NCBI RefSeq assembly: GCF_016597725.1
Contig: NZ_VCGY01000004.1
Span: forward strand, 1-64,000
Length of the DNA stretch: 64,000 nt
Direction: 5' to 3'
Origin: Marinobacter sp. 1-4A
GTDB taxonomy: Bacteria > Pseudomonadota > Gammaproteobacteria > Pseudomonadales > Oleiphilaceae
Positions 45,317 through 56,346 of this stretch are shown one piece after another (positions within the stretch are counted from its first letter, which is position 1; each line of letters opens with the position of its first letter). The notes under the pieces were generated by a model. The model was given only the letters and a program-made list of their open reading frames with translations. It searched no databases and had not been told where the DNA came from. Both the position numbers and the translations under genes were made by a program.

Positions 45317-45814
45317 ATGAAGTTGACTACAAAAGGCCGCTACGCTGTTACGGCTATGTTGGATCTTGCTCTCCACGGGGGGCAGGGGCCGGTAACGCTA
45401 GCGGATATTTCAGCCCGTCAGGAAATTTCGCTTTCCTATCTGGAGCAACTCTTCTCACGCCTTCGCCGCCAGCAGTTGGTGGAAAGCATTCGTGGGCCGG
45501 GCGGTGGTTACCGCTTGAGTCGTGGAGCCGCCGACATCTACATTGCCGATGTTGTTGATGCGGTAAGTGAGTCACTCGATACCACAAGATGTGGAAATAA
45601 AGGTGACTGCCAGAATGGCGAGAAATGCCTGACTCATCACTTATGGTCTGATCTTAGCGACCAGATTCATCAGTTTCTCAGCGGGATTAGCCTCGGTGAC
45701 CTGATGAAAAGACACGAAATCCGCCAAGTTGCGGACAGACAGAATCGCCGTCAGGCCGATGGGGATTCCGACACGATTAACACCGAGCGTCTGAAAGATC
45801 AGGCGCCCGCCTGA
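45317..45814 (+). CDS. iscR: Fe-S cluster regulator IscR (Rrf2 family)
   Basis: A 165-residue repressor/activator. The winged helix-turn-helix ([52 protein letters not shown]) is followed by the cluster-binding Cys92, Cys98, Cys104 and His107 ([20 protein letters not shown]). All ligands are intact, so it should sense [2Fe-2S] status. The ATG at 45317 is used; the in-frame start 60 bp upstream precedes the conserved N-terminus. It is followed directly by iscS. Confidence 0.95.
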   Translation: MKLTTKGRYAVTAMLDLALHGGQGPVTLADISARQEISLSYLEQLFSRLRRQQLVESIRGPGGGYRLSRGAADIYIADVVDAVSESLDTTRCGNKGDCQNGEKCLTHHLWSDLSDQIHQFLSGISLGDLMKRHEIRQVADRQNRRQADGDSDTINTERLKDQAPA

Positions 45815-45832
45815 ATCAAGCCTCTGTAATTT

Positions 45833-46981
45833 ATGAAAAAGCCCGTATATCTGGATTACGCGGCAACGACGCCCGTTGATCCCGCTGTCGCTGAAGAAAT
45901 GATTAAATACCTCACACCGGATGGTGTTTTTGGTAACCCAGCCTCTCGCTCCCATGGTTTTGGCTGGCAAGCGGAAGCCGCCGTCGAGGCAGCTAGAGGT
46001 CAGGTAGCAAGCCTCATCCACGCAGATCCTCGTGAAATAGTTTGGACTTCTGGTGCAACGGAATCGGACAATCTTGCGATCAAAGGTGCAGTTGCCAATC
46101 GCGAAAAAGCGCACATCGTAACATCTAAAATCGAGCATAAGGCGGTTGTTGATACTTGCAAATGGCTTGAAGCACGCGGTGTTGAGGTTACCTGGCTAGA
46201 GCCGGGGAGTGATGGCGTGGTATTGCCAGAGCAAGTGTTCCAAGCTCTTAGGCCGGAAACCTCACTGGTTAGCCTAATGCTTGTAAACAATGAGCTTGGG
46301 TCTGTGAACGATATAGCCACTATTGGTAAAGAGTTGCGCGACCGTGGCGTTCTATTTCATGTAGATGCAGCTCAGGCTGCGGGCAAGCTTCCTGTGGATG
46401 TTACGGAGTTGTCGGTGGATCTTATGGCACTTTCCGGTCATAAAGTATACGGCCCCAAGGGTGTGGGGGCGCTGTATGTAAGGCGCTCTCCAGATGTGCG
46501 CATAGAGGCGCAAATTCACGGCGGAGGCCATGAGCGTGGTATGCGATCCGGTACCTTACCAACCCACCAAATAGTCGGCATGGGCAAAGCCTTTGCTATC
46601 GCACAGAGCAACCTTGACGATGAGACCCGTCTGTTGGAAAGCCTGCGCGCGTCGTTCTTGCAGGGGTTAAGCGGACTCTCGGGAGTAACGCTCAATGGCT
46701 CTGAAGCCTCTCGTGTCCCCGGTATTATTAATCTCTCCTTTGATGGCGTGGATGCGGAATCTCTCATGCTGGGCTTACGGAATTTGGCGGTATCATCCGG
46801 CTCCGCCTGTGCTTCAGCAACTATTGAGCCCTCTTACGTGCTTCGTGGGGTTGGATTGAGTGATGAACAGGCCCATAGGGCACTGCGGTTTTCTGTTGGT
46901 CGCTACACAACGCCCGATGAAATGGCTTTTGCGAGCGCGCAAATTGTTGATGTTGTTACCCGCCTTCGCTCAGTGCGGTAG
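45833..46981 (+). CDS. iscS: Cysteine desulfurase IscS, C-terminally shortened
   Basis: A 382-residue PLP enzyme that takes sulfur from cysteine for Fe-S clusters and thiolated tRNA. The PLP Lys204 is in [10 protein letters not shown], and the persulfide loop [15 protein letters not shown] has Cys326. The N-terminus [17 protein letters not shown] is complete. E. coli IscS is 404 residues, and this protein stops after [12 protein letters not shown], so it lacks about the last 20 residues that contact the scaffold IscU. Reading the other frames past the stop gives no such tail, so this is not a simple frameshift. iscU, iscA, hscB, hscA and fdx do not follow; ndk is next. Confidence 0.9.
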   Translation: MKKPVYLDYAATTPVDPAVAEEMIKYLTPDGVFGNPASRSHGFGWQAEAAVEAARGQVASLIHADPREIVWTSGATESDNLAIKGAVANREKAHIVTSKIEHKAVVDTCKWLEARGVEVTWLEPGSDGVVLPEQVFQALRPETSLVSLMLVNNELGSVNDIATIGKELRDRGVLFHVDAAQAAGKLPVDVTELSVDLMALSGHKVYGPKGVGALYVRRSPDVRIEAQIHGGGHERGMRSGTLPTHQIVGMGKAFAIAQSNLDDETRLLESLRASFLQGLSGLSGVTLNGSEASRVPGIINLSFDGVDAESLMLGLRNLAVSSGSACASATIEPSYVLRGVGLSDEQAHRALRFSVGRYTTPDEMAFASAQIVDVVTRLRSVR

Positions 46982-47063
46982 GCAGTGGGCCTTTGACTGC
47001 GTATAATCGCAGGCCTGAAATTTACCTGAATCTCATTAACCCCAACCCTACTGGAGAAATACC

Positions 47064-47492
47064 ATGGCTAACGAACGTACGCTTTCCATCATCAAGCCCG
47101 ATGCCGTTGCAAAAAATGTTATCGGTGAGATTTACAGCCGTTTCGAGAAGGCTGGCCTGAGCATTGTTGCATCGCGCATGATGCACCTTACTCAAGAGCA
47201 GGCTGAAGGCTTCTATGCAGAGCACAAAGAGCGTCCGTTTTTTAACGATCTGGTTGCCTTTATGACATCTGGCCCGGTTGTTGTTCAGGTTTTGGAAGGC
47301 GAAGGCGCTATCCTGAAAAACCGTGATCTAATGGGTGCTACCAACCCGAAAGAAGCTGATGCTGGCACAATTCGCGCCGATTTCGCTACATCAATCGATG
47401 CTAATGCGGTACATGGTTCTGACTCTGCTGAGTCTGCAGAGCGTGAAATCGCCTATTTCTTCAATGACAACGAAATCTGCCCGCGCGGTTGA
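47064..47492 (+). CDS. ndk: Nucleoside diphosphate kinase
   Basis: A 142-residue enzyme that balances nucleoside triphosphate pools by a phosphohistidine intermediate. It has the N-terminus [29 protein letters not shown] and the active-site [20 protein letters not shown] with the phosphorylated His. Start after CTGGAGAAATACC. It sits where the isc operon would normally end and starts the ndk-rlmN-pilF-rodZ-ispG-hisS run. A TATAAT at 47002-47007 may be its own -10 box, although no good -35 is seen. Confidence 0.96.
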   Translation: MANERTLSIIKPDAVAKNVIGEIYSRFEKAGLSIVASRMMHLTQEQAEGFYAEHKERPFFNDLVAFMTSGPVVVQVLEGEGAILKNRDLMGATNPKEADAGTIRADFATSIDANAVHGSDSAESAEREIAYFFNDNEICPRG

Positions 47493-47552
47493 TTTGGTTG
47501 GTCGGGGTTGCCAAAGGCAGCCCCGCATTGGTTATCTGATCGAGGTTATAAA

Positions 47553-48665
47553 ATGACAGCGGCCGCTGAAAAAACCAACCTTTTGGGAATGCCGAGAGAC
47601 AAGCTTGAGGCTTTCTTCGAAACCTTGGGGGAAAAACGTTTTCGCGCTACTCAGTTGCTGCAATGGATGCACCAGCGGGGTGTGGATGACTTCGATCAAA
47701 TGACCAATGTGAGTAAATCCCTGCGGGATAAGCTCAAGCAAGTTGCCGTGATTCGCGGCCCGGAAGTTGTTTACGACGAAACGTCAAAAGACGGTACCCG
47801 CAAGTGGGTCATGCGCATGGACAACGGCAACAGTGTAGAAACCGTGCTTATTCCAGACGGCGAACGGGGCACTCTGTGCGTGTCTTCGCAAATTGGCTGC
47901 ACCCTTGATTGTACGTTTTGTTCCACAGGTAAGCGCGGTTTTAACCGCAATCTGACTGCCGCAGAAATCATTGGGCAGGTATGGGTTGCACGCAAAGCTT
48001 TCATGCCGTTTGAGCCAGGGCCGGATCGGCCAATTACCAACGTTGTGATGATGGGGATGGGTGAGCCCCTCATGAACTTCGACAACGTGGTAGATGCCAT
48101 GAACCTGATGATGGAAGATCTCGCATACGGTATCTCCAAACGGCGGGTAACACTCAGCACTTCCGGTGTTGTTCCCGGCATTGATCGCCTTGCGGAAGTT
48201 ACGGATGTTTCACTGGCCATTTCGCTACACGCGCCCAATGATGAGCTAAGAAACAAACTGGTGCCGCTCAACAAAAAATACCCGATCGCCGAGCTTCTGG
48301 CGGCTACAAAACGTTATTTCAGCCGTCTTCCCGAAAAACGTAAAGCGACGATAGAATACACGGTTATCGAGGGAATGAACGATAAGCCAGAGCACGCTCA
48401 CGAGCTGGCGGAATTACTGCGTGATCTTCCATGCAAGATCAATCTTATTCCCTTCAACCCGTTCCCCGAGAGTGACTTCCGCCGGCCAAGCATGAATGCG
48501 ACCCGGCGCTTTCAGACCGTTCTTAACGAAGCGGGTTATGTCGCTACTATCAGAACAACCCGTGGTGACGATATAGACGCAGCTTGCGGCCAACTGGTGG
48601 GGCAGGTGGAAGATCGAACCCGCAGAAGCCAGCGGTACATTAATGTTCAACAGGTGAACACCTGA
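47553..48665 (+). CDS. rlmN: Dual-specificity 23S rRNA/tRNA adenosine C2 methyltransferase RlmN
   Basis: A 370-residue radical-SAM enzyme that methylates A2503 of 23S rRNA and A37 of some tRNAs. The radical SAM cluster motif CTLDCTFC has Cys116, Cys120 and Cys123. The methyl-carrying cysteine lies in the C-terminal [11 protein letters not shown]. The ATG at 47553 follows GAGGTTATAAA; an in-frame ATG 45 bp upstream lies in the intergenic region. Typical position after ndk. Confidence 0.95.
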   Translation: MTAAAEKTNLLGMPRDKLEAFFETLGEKRFRATQLLQWMHQRGVDDFDQMTNVSKSLRDKLKQVAVIRGPEVVYDETSKDGTRKWVMRMDNGNSVETVLIPDGERGTLCVSSQIGCTLDCTFCSTGKRGFNRNLTAAEIIGQVWVARKAFMPFEPGPDRPITNVVMMGMGEPLMNFDNVVDAMNLMMEDLAYGISKRRVTLSTSGVVPGIDRLAEVTDVSLAISLHAPNDELRNKLVPLNKKYPIAELLAATKRYFSRLPEKRKATIEYTVIEGMNDKPEHAHELAELLRDLPCKINLIPFNPFPESDFRRPSMNATRRFQTVLNEAGYVATIRTTRGDDIDAACGQLVGQVEDRTRRSQRYINVQQVNT

Positions 48666-48705
48666 ACGGGCACTTGCCACGTTTAACCAGCGAGGAACGC
48701 AATCT

Positions 48706-49512
48706 GTGGTTATAAGATCGGTACATGAACGCTTTGCTGTCTTGACAGCCTTGCTAGTCGCTCTTTTGGTCACGGGGTGTGTTACCACAACGGATAGCCG
48801 TTTTTCACGCGAGGCGGACCGCCAAAAAGCGGTTGAAAACTACGTTCAGCTCGCCTCTGCATATATTGGTCAGGGTAACATCGAGCGCGCGCGACACCAT
48901 CTAGACAGGGCACTGGAGCTTGAGCCCGACAGCCCGCAAGCTCTCGCAACTTTAGGATTGATTTACAACAGCGATGGTGAACCCGAGCTTGCCGAAAAGA
49001 GCTTTAAAAGAGCGATTTCCGAAGACTCCAAATACACCCGTGCTCGGGTGTATTATGGTGCGTTTCTTTACGCACAAGGTCGGCTGGAGGAATCGCGTGA
49101 CCAGTTTAGTGCGGCGTCCAAAGATACAGACTATAAAGATCGCGGTTCCATTTTCTACAATCTGGGTATGACACAGGAGCGCCTCGGGCAACAAAAAGAA
49201 GCAATTGCTTCCTACCGTCGAGCGTCGGAGCTGACGCGTGGCGATCCACGTTCCTTGCTTTCGCTCTCTAGGGTGATGGTTGAATCAGGCGATGTAGCGG
49301 GTGCTGCCCGTTATTACAAGCGTCTGTTAGTAATCATGCAACGTAACCCAAAATTGAAGCATTCGCCCGAGAGCCTCTTCACAGGTATTCGTATTGCACG
49401 GCACTTAGGAGACAGGAACCAGGAAGCCAGCCTGAGGCTGCAATTGAAAAACAATTACCCGGAGTCAGTAGAGTACCAACAATACAAGGCGCTGATTTCT
49501 AATGACAAGTGA
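48706..49512 (+). CDS. pilF: Type IV pilus biogenesis lipoprotein PilF/PilW (TPR)
   Basis: A 268-residue outer-membrane pilotin that helps PilQ secretin multimerise. The signal peptide ends LLVTGCVTTT (lipidated Cys25) and is followed by TPR repeats (ENYVQLASAYIGQGNIERARHHLDRALELEPDSPQALATLGLIYNSDGEPELAEKSFKRAI, GSIFYNLGMTQERLGQQKEAIASYRRASEL). The start is a GTG at 48706 after GAGGAACGCAATCT. It overlaps the rodZ start by 11 bases, as in Pseudomonas. Confidence 0.92.
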   Translation: MVIRSVHERFAVLTALLVALLVTGCVTTTDSRFSREADRQKAVENYVQLASAYIGQGNIERARHHLDRALELEPDSPQALATLGLIYNSDGEPELAEKSFKRAISEDSKYTRARVYYGAFLYAQGRLEESRDQFSAASKDTDYKDRGSIFYNLGMTQERLGQQKEAIASYRRASELTRGDPRSLLSLSRVMVESGDVAGAARYYKRLLVIMQRNPKLKHSPESLFTGIRIARHLGDRNQEASLRLQLKNNYPESVEYQQYKALISNDK

Positions 49513-50467
49513 TGACAATCAACACAGTGCAGGGAATGAATCCGTTGGCCAGCAGCTGAAGAAGGCAAGGGAAAAGCAGGGTTTGAGCGTTGCCCAAATT
49601 GCTGAAGCACAGCATTTACGAAACGGCGTCATTCAAGCAATCGAAAGCGGCGATTACAAGCAAATAGACAGCGAGCTCTTTCTTAAGGGCTATGTCCGTA
49701 CCTATGCCAAACAGGTGGGGCTCAACGCCGACTCTATCATTGCAGACCTCAACATTGAGCTAGAGCCCGCACGCCTTCAAAAAGCGCGGGACTTGGAAGC
49801 CAATCCGCTGGTTAATATTGAGCGCCGCAGACGCCGAAAGCGTAGAATTGCTAAGTTGCTGTTGCTGATCCTAGTAGCAGCAATTATTGCTGCCGTCGTT
49901 GTCAGGGTGGTTTTGCCGAAACTCAACTCTGAAGATGTAGCCGAGGAACAGTCTGCGATAACAGACCCAGCACCCGAGGTAAAAGCACCGGAGCCTTTGC
50001 TGGAACCCGAGCAAAGCGCCAGCGTTTCTGAAGCTACCGGCTATGACAGTGTTGATGATGCGCCTGAGCTTAGCTCTGTGGTTGATGTCACTGCCGATGA
50101 ACAACCGATGTCGGATTTTGAGCCTGCGCAGCCCGAAGCTGACGAGCAGGTGCCCGTTGTAGCTGAAAACATTGAACCTGTTTTGGCGCAACCGCCTGTC
50201 AGCGAACCGGCAGGCCCGGTATCAGGGGTGTTGGAAATCGAGTTTACCGGGGACTGCTGGGTTCAGGTGCGCGATGCAAGCGGAAACCGCCTTGCAAGTT
50301 CGCTGCAAAGGGCAGGAGACAAGCTGCAGGTTTCCGGCGAAGCCCCTCTAAAAGTGGTAATCGGTGCCGTTGATACGGTCGCTACCATTAGCTTTCAAGG
50401 CGAACCTGTGGACATAGGTGGTTTTCCTGTGGTGAACAACCGCTCCGAGTTCACGCTGACAATCTGA
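49502..50467 (+). CDS. rodZ: Cytoskeleton protein RodZ
   Basis: A 321-residue bitopic protein linking MreB to cell shape. An N-terminal helix-turn-helix ([38 protein letters not shown]) is followed by the membrane helix [21 protein letters not shown] (about 119-139). An acidic, Pro/Glu-rich periplasmic linker leads to a C-terminal DUF4115-type beta domain ([25 protein letters not shown] ... [13 protein letters not shown]). Overlaps pilF. Confidence 0.92.
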   Translation: MTSDDNQHSAGNESVGQQLKKAREKQGLSVAQIAEAQHLRNGVIQAIESGDYKQIDSELFLKGYVRTYAKQVGLNADSIIADLNIELEPARLQKARDLEANPLVNIERRRRRKRRIAKLLLLILVAAIIAAVVVRVVLPKLNSEDVAEEQSAITDPAPEVKAPEPLLEPEQSASVSEATGYDSVDDAPELSSVVDVTADEQPMSDFEPAQPEADEQVPVVAENIEPVLAQPPVSEPAGPVSGVLEIEFTGDCWVQVRDASGNRLASSLQRAGDKLQVSGEAPLKVVIGAVDTVATISFQGEPVDIGGFPVVNNRSEFTLTI

Positions 50468-50504
50468 TTATTTTTTTGCACTTACCTATTTCGGTCGTAA
50501 GCAC

Positions 50505-51623
50505 ATGAAACACGAATCCCCGATCAAGAGACGCAAATCCCGCCAAATCATGGTCGGAAACGTACCCGTTGGTGGTGATGCGCCAATTGCGGTCCAGAGC
50601 ATGACCAACACCAACACCTGTGATGTTGATGCAACGGTGGGCCAGATTACCGCTTTGCAAGATGCGGGCGCCGATATTGTCCGGGTATCTGTACCTTCCA
50701 TGGAGGCCGCCGACGCCTTCGGGAAGATCAGAGAACGCGTGTCTTTGCCGTTAGTTGCAGACATTCACTTCGATCATAAAATCGCGTTACGGGTTGCTGA
50801 GCTTGGGGTTGACTGCCTGCGTATCAACCCCGGCAATATAGGCCGTGAAGATCGCGTGAGTGCTGTAATCAGTGCCTGTCGTGACGGCAATATACCTATG
50901 AGAATAGGCGTAAATGCCGGTTCTCTTGAAAAAGAACTGCAGCGAAAATATGGCGAACCCACAGCGGATGCGCTGGTTGAATCAGCGATGCGCCACATTG
51001 ATATTCTTGACCGGCATGACTTTCAGAACTTTAAAGTTAGCCTAAAAGCGTCAGAAGTGTTCATGACAGTAGACGCCTACCGAAAAATTGCGACTCAAAT
51101 TGATCAGCCCTTACATCTTGGTATCACCGAAGCCGGGGGCCTAAGGTCAGGCACGGTTAAGTCATCTATCGGCCTTGGTATGCTTTTGATGGATGGCATC
51201 GGCGACACTATCCGAGTGTCTCTGGCAGCGGATCCGGTTCAGGAAATCAAAGTGGGCTTCGATATCCTCAAAAGTCTACGTTTGCGTAGTCGGGGCATTA
51301 ACTTTATTGCCTGTCCGAGCTGCTCGCGCCAGAACTTCGATGTCATTCAAACCATGAATGATCTTGAAGTGCGTTTGGAGGATGTAAACGAATCACTGGA
51401 CGTCGCGATCATCGGCTGCATTGTGAATGGTCCCGGTGAGGCCAAAGTAGCTGATATAGGTCTAACCGGGGGAAGCCCTAAAAACCTGTTTTACAGGGGC
51501 GGCAAGCCGAATCAAAAGCTTGATAATGCCAACCTCACGGATGATCTTGAGCGGTTGATACGCGAAGAGATCGCCCGTAAAAAAGAACAGGAAGAGTCCA
51601 TTATCGCGCGCTCAGACAAGTGA
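50505..51623 (+). CDS. ispG: 4-hydroxy-3-methylbut-2-en-1-yl diphosphate synthase IspG (GcpE)
   Basis: A 372-residue [4Fe-4S] enzyme of the non-mevalonate isoprenoid pathway. The N-terminal TIM-barrel region ([27 protein letters not shown]) and the C-terminal cluster domain ([22 protein letters not shown] and [19 protein letters not shown]) carry the cluster cysteines and Glu. As a [4Fe-4S] enzyme it depends on the same Fe-S assembly system that appears reduced upstream. Confidence 0.96.
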   Translation: MKHESPIKRRKSRQIMVGNVPVGGDAPIAVQSMTNTNTCDVDATVGQITALQDAGADIVRVSVPSMEAADAFGKIRERVSLPLVADIHFDHKIALRVAELGVDCLRINPGNIGREDRVSAVISACRDGNIPMRIGVNAGSLEKELQRKYGEPTADALVESAMRHIDILDRHDFQNFKVSLKASEVFMTVDAYRKIATQIDQPLHLGITEAGGLRSGTVKSSIGLGMLLMDGIGDTIRVSLAADPVQEIKVGFDILKSLRLRSRGINFIACPSCSRQNFDVIQTMNDLEVRLEDVNESLDVAIIGCIVNGPGEAKVADIGLTGGSPKNLFYRGGKPNQKLDNANLTDDLERLIREEIARKKEQEESIIARSDK

Positions 51624-51673
51624 TAGGTTCACTCCGTTAGGCACGACTATCCAGAAAGCATTAAGGGTTTACA

Positions 51674-52954
51674 TTGGCTAAGATTCAGGCAATACGTGGG
51701 ATGAACGACATCCTGCCAGAGCAAACACCGGTCTGGCAGTTTGTTGAGTCCACTGCGCGCAAAGTGTTGCGGCAATATGGTTATCAAGAAATTCGGATGC
51801 CGGTTGTAGAGCAGACAGATCTGTTCAAGCGCTCCATAGGTGAAGTCACAGACATCGTTGAAAAAGAGATGTATACCTTTGAGGATCGCAACGGCGATAG
51901 CTTGACATTGCGTCCCGAGGGCACTGCCGGATGCGTTCGCGCGGCTGAAGAGCACGGCTTATTATTCAACCAGACTCGCAGGTTGTGGTATACCGGGCCC
52001 ATGTTCCGACACGAGCGTCCGCAAAAAGGGCGGTATCGCCAGTTCCATCAGATTGGCGTTGAGTGCTTTGGTATTCAGGGTCCTGATATTGATGCGGAAC
52101 TACTGATTCTTACCGCCAGGCTCTGGCAAGAGTTAGGGCTTGGCAATCATGCTCGCCTAGAGATTAACTCTATTGGCTCATCGGCTGCGCGCAAAGAGTT
52201 TCGTAGTGCCTTAGTGGATTATTTGGGCCAGTTCAAAGCGGAACTTGATGAAGACAGCCAAAGGCGGTTGGAGACCAATCCGCTCCGCATTCTGGATACC
52301 AAAGATCCCGGGACCCGCAAGTTGCTCACAGGTGCGCCGCGTCTGGAAGACTATCTTGATGAGGAATCGCGGGACCACTTTGCCCGGTTAAAAGAACTAC
52401 TGGATGCGGCCGGCATTGTCTACACCGTCAATCCGGCCCTTGTGCGCGGTCTTGATTACTATGGTAAGACGGTTTTCGAATGGGTAACTGAGAGCCTTGG
52501 CGCTCAGGGTACTATTTGCGCAGGTGGTCGTTACGATGGCTTGGTAGAGCAACTTGGTGGAAAACCGACAACGGCCGTTGGTTTTGCCATGGGGCTTGAA
52601 CGCCTTATCTTGTTGCTGGATACCTTGGGGTTGGTGCCTGAAGAAGCTAACAGCAATGCGGATGTGTATGTGACGGCAATGGGTGACACAGCCGTAGCGC
52701 CTGCGTTGGCGCTTGCAGAAAACCTGCGTAACCAGCTAAAAGGGCGAATCGTTATCAGCCATTGTGGCGGTGGCAGTTTCAAAAGCCAGATGAAAAAAGC
52801 GGATAAAAGTGGTGCCCGTTACGCAGTCATTCTTGGCGATAACGAATTAGAGAACGCAACAGTCGGCCTTAAACCACTGCGTTCAGATGAAGAACAGACC
52901 AGTGTGCCACAGAGTGACCTTGCAACTGTGCTCGCGAAAGCTCTGGCGAACTGA
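51674..52954 (+). CDS. hisS: Histidyl-tRNA synthetase
   Basis: A 426-residue class II synthetase. Motif 1, and motif 2 ([18 protein letters not shown] ... [27 protein letters not shown]), the histidine loop [16 protein letters not shown], and motif 3 [13 protein letters not shown] are all present. It begins with TTG (51674) after AAGGGTTTACA. The [17 protein letters not shown] start matches the family exactly, so TTG is the true start and not a fragment. Confidence 0.95.
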   Translation: MAKIQAIRGMNDILPEQTPVWQFVESTARKVLRQYGYQEIRMPVVEQTDLFKRSIGEVTDIVEKEMYTFEDRNGDSLTLRPEGTAGCVRAAEEHGLLFNQTRRLWYTGPMFRHERPQKGRYRQFHQIGVECFGIQGPDIDAELLILTARLWQELGLGNHARLEINSIGSSAARKEFRSALVDYLGQFKAELDEDSQRRLETNPLRILDTKDPGTRKLLTGAPRLEDYLDEESRDHFARLKELLDAAGIVYTVNPALVRGLDYYGKTVFEWVTESLGAQGTICAGGRYDGLVEQLGGKPTTAVGFAMGLERLILLLDTLGLVPEEANSNADVYVTAMGDTAVAPALALAENLRNQLKGRIVISHCGGGSFKSQMKKADKSGARYAVILGDNELENATVGLKPLRSDEEQTSVPQSDLATVLAKALAN

Positions 52955-52996
52955 TTCGCACAACTATAAAAGTAAAAAACTATTACAGGAGTCATC

Positions 52997-53662
52997 ATGG
53001 CGGAACTTCGCACCGAAGAAGAACAGGTACAGGCGATAAAAGACTGGTGGAAAAAAAATGGCAGTTCCCTGCTGATTGGTATCGGTGCCGCTCTTGCGAT
53101 TGTATTTGGTTGGCAGGCTTGGCAAAACCATCAGGACCAGCAGCGTGCCGAAGCCGCTAACCAGTTTGCAAGTCTGTTGAATGCCTTTAGCAATCAGGCA
53201 GATGAAACTGCCGGTGAAACGGTTGCCTTTGTTGCGAATACTCTGCGTGAGGATTACACCGACAGCGCCTACGCCGTTTACGGCAACCTGATTCTGGCGC
53301 GTCAGCAGTTGGTTGAAGACAAAGATGCGGAAGCGGCTATTGGTTCATTGCAATGGGCGCTAGAGAAAGCAGGTGACCACAAAGCATTGTCTTTGGTGGT
53401 ACGAAACCGCCTTGCTCGCGCCCAGTTCTCTGCAGAACGTTATGACGATGCACTGGCCACCATAGATAGTGCCGGAAGCATAGATGACACCGGAGCTTTT
53501 GCCGCGATTTTCTCCGAGTTGCGTGGCGACATTCTTTTGGTGCAAGGCGACAAAAATGGTGCCCGAGATGCGTATCTGGCCGCTCGCGAGCAAAGCCAAC
53601 AAGGTCGCAGTGGCATTCTGGAGCTGAAGCTGTCTGATCTCGGTGTTGGAGAGGAAGCTTGA
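52997..53662 (+). CDS. yfgM: SecYEG ancillary subunit YfgM
   Basis: A 221-residue membrane-anchored TPR-like protein. A short cytoplasmic N-terminus (MAELRTEEEQVQAIKDWWKKNG) precedes one membrane helix (SSLLIGIGAALAIVFGWQAW), followed by a periplasmic repeat domain. YfgM associates with PpiD and the Sec translocon. Its stop overlaps the bamB start (TGATG), and its position between hisS and bamB is the usual one. Confidence 0.92.
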   Translation: MAELRTEEEQVQAIKDWWKKNGSSLLIGIGAALAIVFGWQAWQNHQDQQRAEAANQFASLLNAFSNQADETAGETVAFVANTLREDYTDSAYAVYGNLILARQQLVEDKDAEAAIGSLQWALEKAGDHKALSLVVRNRLARAQFSAERYDDALATIDSAGSIDDTGAFAAIFSELRGDILLVQGDKNGARDAYLAAREQSQQGRSGILELKLSDLGVGEEA

Positions 53663-54834
53663 TGCTGTTAGCGGGCAACAGACTGTTTCGGGCTGGTGTT
53701 TTCTCGGCTTTCGTAGCAGCACTGGGCATTAGCGGTTGCAGCTCAACAGATACCTTTGAGCAGCCTGTACCGGTGCCAGAAGTGGACGAAACGGTTGATT
53801 TCAAAACAGTATGGAGCCGGTCCGTAGGCGACGGACACGATGGTGACTTTCTTTATCTGGCACCGCTGAACACTGGCGATATTGTGTATGCGGCGTCTGC
53901 TGACGGTGAGTTGGTTGCCGTGGATGCCGAGACTGGAAAACGCAAATGGAAGCGACAGTTAGACGATCGCATTTTCGCTGGCGTTGGCGGGGATTTAGAG
54001 CGACTTTATCTGGTTACCCGTGAAGCAGACTTAGTGGCTCTTTCCCGAGAAGACGGCCAAGAGTTATGGCGCAGTGCTTTGCCCACAGAAGCTTTGGCAG
54101 CCCCGCAATCGAACGGCGCGTTGGTGGTCACTCAAACCACAGATGGGCGGGTTCTTGCGTTTGATGCTGCTAAGGGCGAGAAACGCTGGCAGTATGATGG
54201 CGTTGTACCCGTGCTGTCACTGCGTGCCGCTGCAGCTCCATTGGTGGGTGGCGACGTGGTGATAGCATCGTTTTCCAATGGCAAACTCATGGCTTTATCG
54301 GCCGATTCAGGCCAGCCTTTGTGGCAGTACGAAGTTGGGCAACCGCAAGGCCGCACCGAGCTTGAAAGGCTTGTAGACATAGCTGGCCAGCCGCTGGTTC
54401 TTGATACTGCGGTGATGGTTACCGGTTATCAGGGTAAACTTGCACTGGTAGATATTCGTACCGGTCAGGAAATCTGGAGTCGTAAGGCGTCCAGTTTGCA
54501 CGCTCCAATGGTGGGCGGCGGTAATATTTATCTTGCTTCCGCAAACGGTGATGTCATCGCTTACCGCGGCTCTGATCGCAGGGAATTATGGCTTCAGGAT
54601 GCTTTGTCCTGGCGTCAGCCGACACAGCCAGCGATGTACGAGGACTATTTGGTTTTGGGCGATTATGAAGGTTATTTGCACGTGCTCTCAAGAGAAGACG
54701 GAAGCCTTGTGGGCCAAAAAAGTTATGACGGTGATGGCCTGCGGGTTCCATTGCAGCGCATGGCCAACGGAAACCTAATGGTTTTTGGAAACGGCGGCAA
54801 ACTGTCAGTATTCAAACTGGAGGCGCGGAACTGA
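53662..54834 (+). CDS. bamB: Outer membrane assembly lipoprotein BamB
   Basis: A 390-residue lipoprotein subunit of the BAM complex. The signal peptide ends LGISGCSSTDTF (lipidated Cys26). The mature part is an eight-bladed propeller of PQQ-like repeats (DGELVAVDAETGKRKWKRQLD, DGRVLAFDAAKGEKRWQYDG, DIRTGQEIWSRKAS). It docks on BamA. The ATG at 53662 overlaps the yfgM stop. Confidence 0.93.
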   Translation: MLLAGNRLFRAGVFSAFVAALGISGCSSTDTFEQPVPVPEVDETVDFKTVWSRSVGDGHDGDFLYLAPLNTGDIVYAASADGELVAVDAETGKRKWKRQLDDRIFAGVGGDLERLYLVTREADLVALSREDGQELWRSALPTEALAAPQSNGALVVTQTTDGRVLAFDAAKGEKRWQYDGVVPVLSLRAAAAPLVGGDVVIASFSNGKLMALSADSGQPLWQYEVGQPQGRTELERLVDIAGQPLVLDTAVMVTGYQGKLALVDIRTGQEIWSRKASSLHAPMVGGGNIYLASANGDVIAYRGSDRRELWLQDALSWRQPTQPAMYEDYLVLGDYEGYLHVLSREDGSLVGQKSYDGDGLRVPLQRMANGNLMVFGNGGKLSVFKLEARN

Positions 54835-54893
54835 TCCGCGCCCCCAACGCTCTGCCGCATGCAGAGCCAAAAACGACTGTATAGCGAACCATT

Positions 54894-56315
54894 ATGACCC
54901 CAGTAATTGCCCTTGTCGGCCGGCCAAATGTTGGTAAATCGACATTGTTTAACCAGATGACGCGTACCCGCGATGCTCTGGTGGCGGATTTTCCCGGCCT
55001 GACCCGCGATCGTAAGTATGGTGAGGGCACTTATGAAGACCAGCGCTTCATCGTTATTGATACCGGCGGCCTTACGGGCACAGAGGAAGGGCTGGATCTT
55101 GAAATGGCCCGACAGTCTATGCAGGCCGTTGATGAAGCAGACATAGTGCTGTTCTTGGTTGATGGTCGCGCAGGCCTAACTGCCGGTGATGAAATGATTG
55201 CCGATCACCTGCGTCGGTCGGGTAAACAAGCGCATTTGGTCGTAAACAAGACCGATGGTCAGGACCCGGACGTTGCAGCGGCGGACTTCTATAGTCTCGG
55301 TTTCGCCTCAACTTTTATGATAGCTGCATCCCACAACCGTGGCGTTCGGTCGATGTTGGAGTTGCTGCTTCCCTCCGAAGAAGACCGTGAAGCGGCCGAC
55401 CATGCGGACCGCTACCCGGGCATTCGCATAGGTATTGTTGGGCGCCCGAACGTTGGCAAATCTACACTGGTTAACCGGATGCTGGGTGAGGAGCGAGTCG
55501 TCGTTTATGACATGCCGGGCACGACCCGGGACAGCGTTTATATCCCGTATGAGCGTCACGAAAAGCAGTACACTCTCATTGATACTGCTGGCGTCAGGCG
55601 TCGCAAGAACGTCAATGAGGCGGTGGAAAAGTTCTCCATTATCAAAACACTGAAGGCAATCGACGACGCCCATGTGGTGATATTGGTTATTGATGCGCGG
55701 GAAGGCTTGGTCGATCAGGATTTACACCTGATCGGGTTTGTTCTCGATGCCGGTCGCTCGTTGGTGGTTGCGGTTAATAAATGGGATGGCATGGATGCGG
55801 AAGATCGCGCCAAGGTGAAAGAGCAGGTGAAGCGCCGCCTAGACTTTTTGGATTATGCCGACAAGCATTATATCTCTGCGCTCCATGGCTCAGGCGTTGG
55901 CGTTTTGTACGAGTCGGTAGAGGCATGTTATGAATCCGCTATGGCGAAATGGCCAACCAACCGCCTGACAGCCATACTCGAAGATGCTATTGCCCAGCAT
56001 CAGCCGCCCATGGTTCGCGGGCGTAGGATCAAGTTGCGCTACGCGCACCAAGGTGGCTCAAACCCGCCGGTTATTGTTGTCCATGGAAACCAAACAGACG
56101 CTTTGCCGGGATCATACAAGCGGTATTTGGAAAATACGTTCCGTAACGTGCTTAAAGTTACGGGCTCTCCGATACGGTTTGAATTCCGTTCCAGTGAGAA
56201 CCCCTTTGCCAATAAAGTTGACCGTAAAACACCCCGGCAGAAGGTCAAGCAGGATAATGATTTGAAGGCTGGGCGGAAAGTGAAAAAGACTCGTCAGAAA
56301 AGCCTCAAGCGCTGA
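54894..56315 (+). CDS. der: Ribosome assembly GTPase Der (EngA)
   Basis: A 473-residue protein with two tandem GTPase domains: G1 motifs GRPNVGKST at about 10-18 and again at about 182-190, G3 DTGG and DTAG, and G4 NKTD and NKWD. A C-terminal KH-like domain follows ([33 protein letters not shown]), with a basic tail ([13 protein letters not shown]). It acts in 50S ribosomal subunit maturation. It ends the housekeeping run that starts at ndk. Confidence 0.95.
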   Translation: MTPVIALVGRPNVGKSTLFNQMTRTRDALVADFPGLTRDRKYGEGTYEDQRFIVIDTGGLTGTEEGLDLEMARQSMQAVDEADIVLFLVDGRAGLTAGDEMIADHLRRSGKQAHLVVNKTDGQDPDVAAADFYSLGFASTFMIAASHNRGVRSMLELLLPSEEDREAADHADRYPGIRIGIVGRPNVGKSTLVNRMLGEERVVVYDMPGTTRDSVYIPYERHEKQYTLIDTAGVRRRKNVNEAVEKFSIIKTLKAIDDAHVVILVIDAREGLVDQDLHLIGFVLDAGRSLVVAVNKWDGMDAEDRAKVKEQVKRRLDFLDYADKHYISALHGSGVGVLYESVEACYESAMAKWPTNRLTAILEDAIAQHQPPMVRGRRIKLRYAHQGGSNPPVIVVHGNQTDALPGSYKRYLENTFRNVLKVTGSPIRFEFRSSENPFANKVDRKTPRQKVKQDNDLKAGRKVKKTRQKSLKR

Positions 56316-56346
56316 TAGGTCTTCTTCCCATTCACAGACGGGGCGG

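Noticed and set aside
45833..47063. Frameshift explaining the short IscS
   Set aside because: The other frames beyond the stop do not encode the missing C-terminal tail, and the downstream sequence is a normal leader for ndk.
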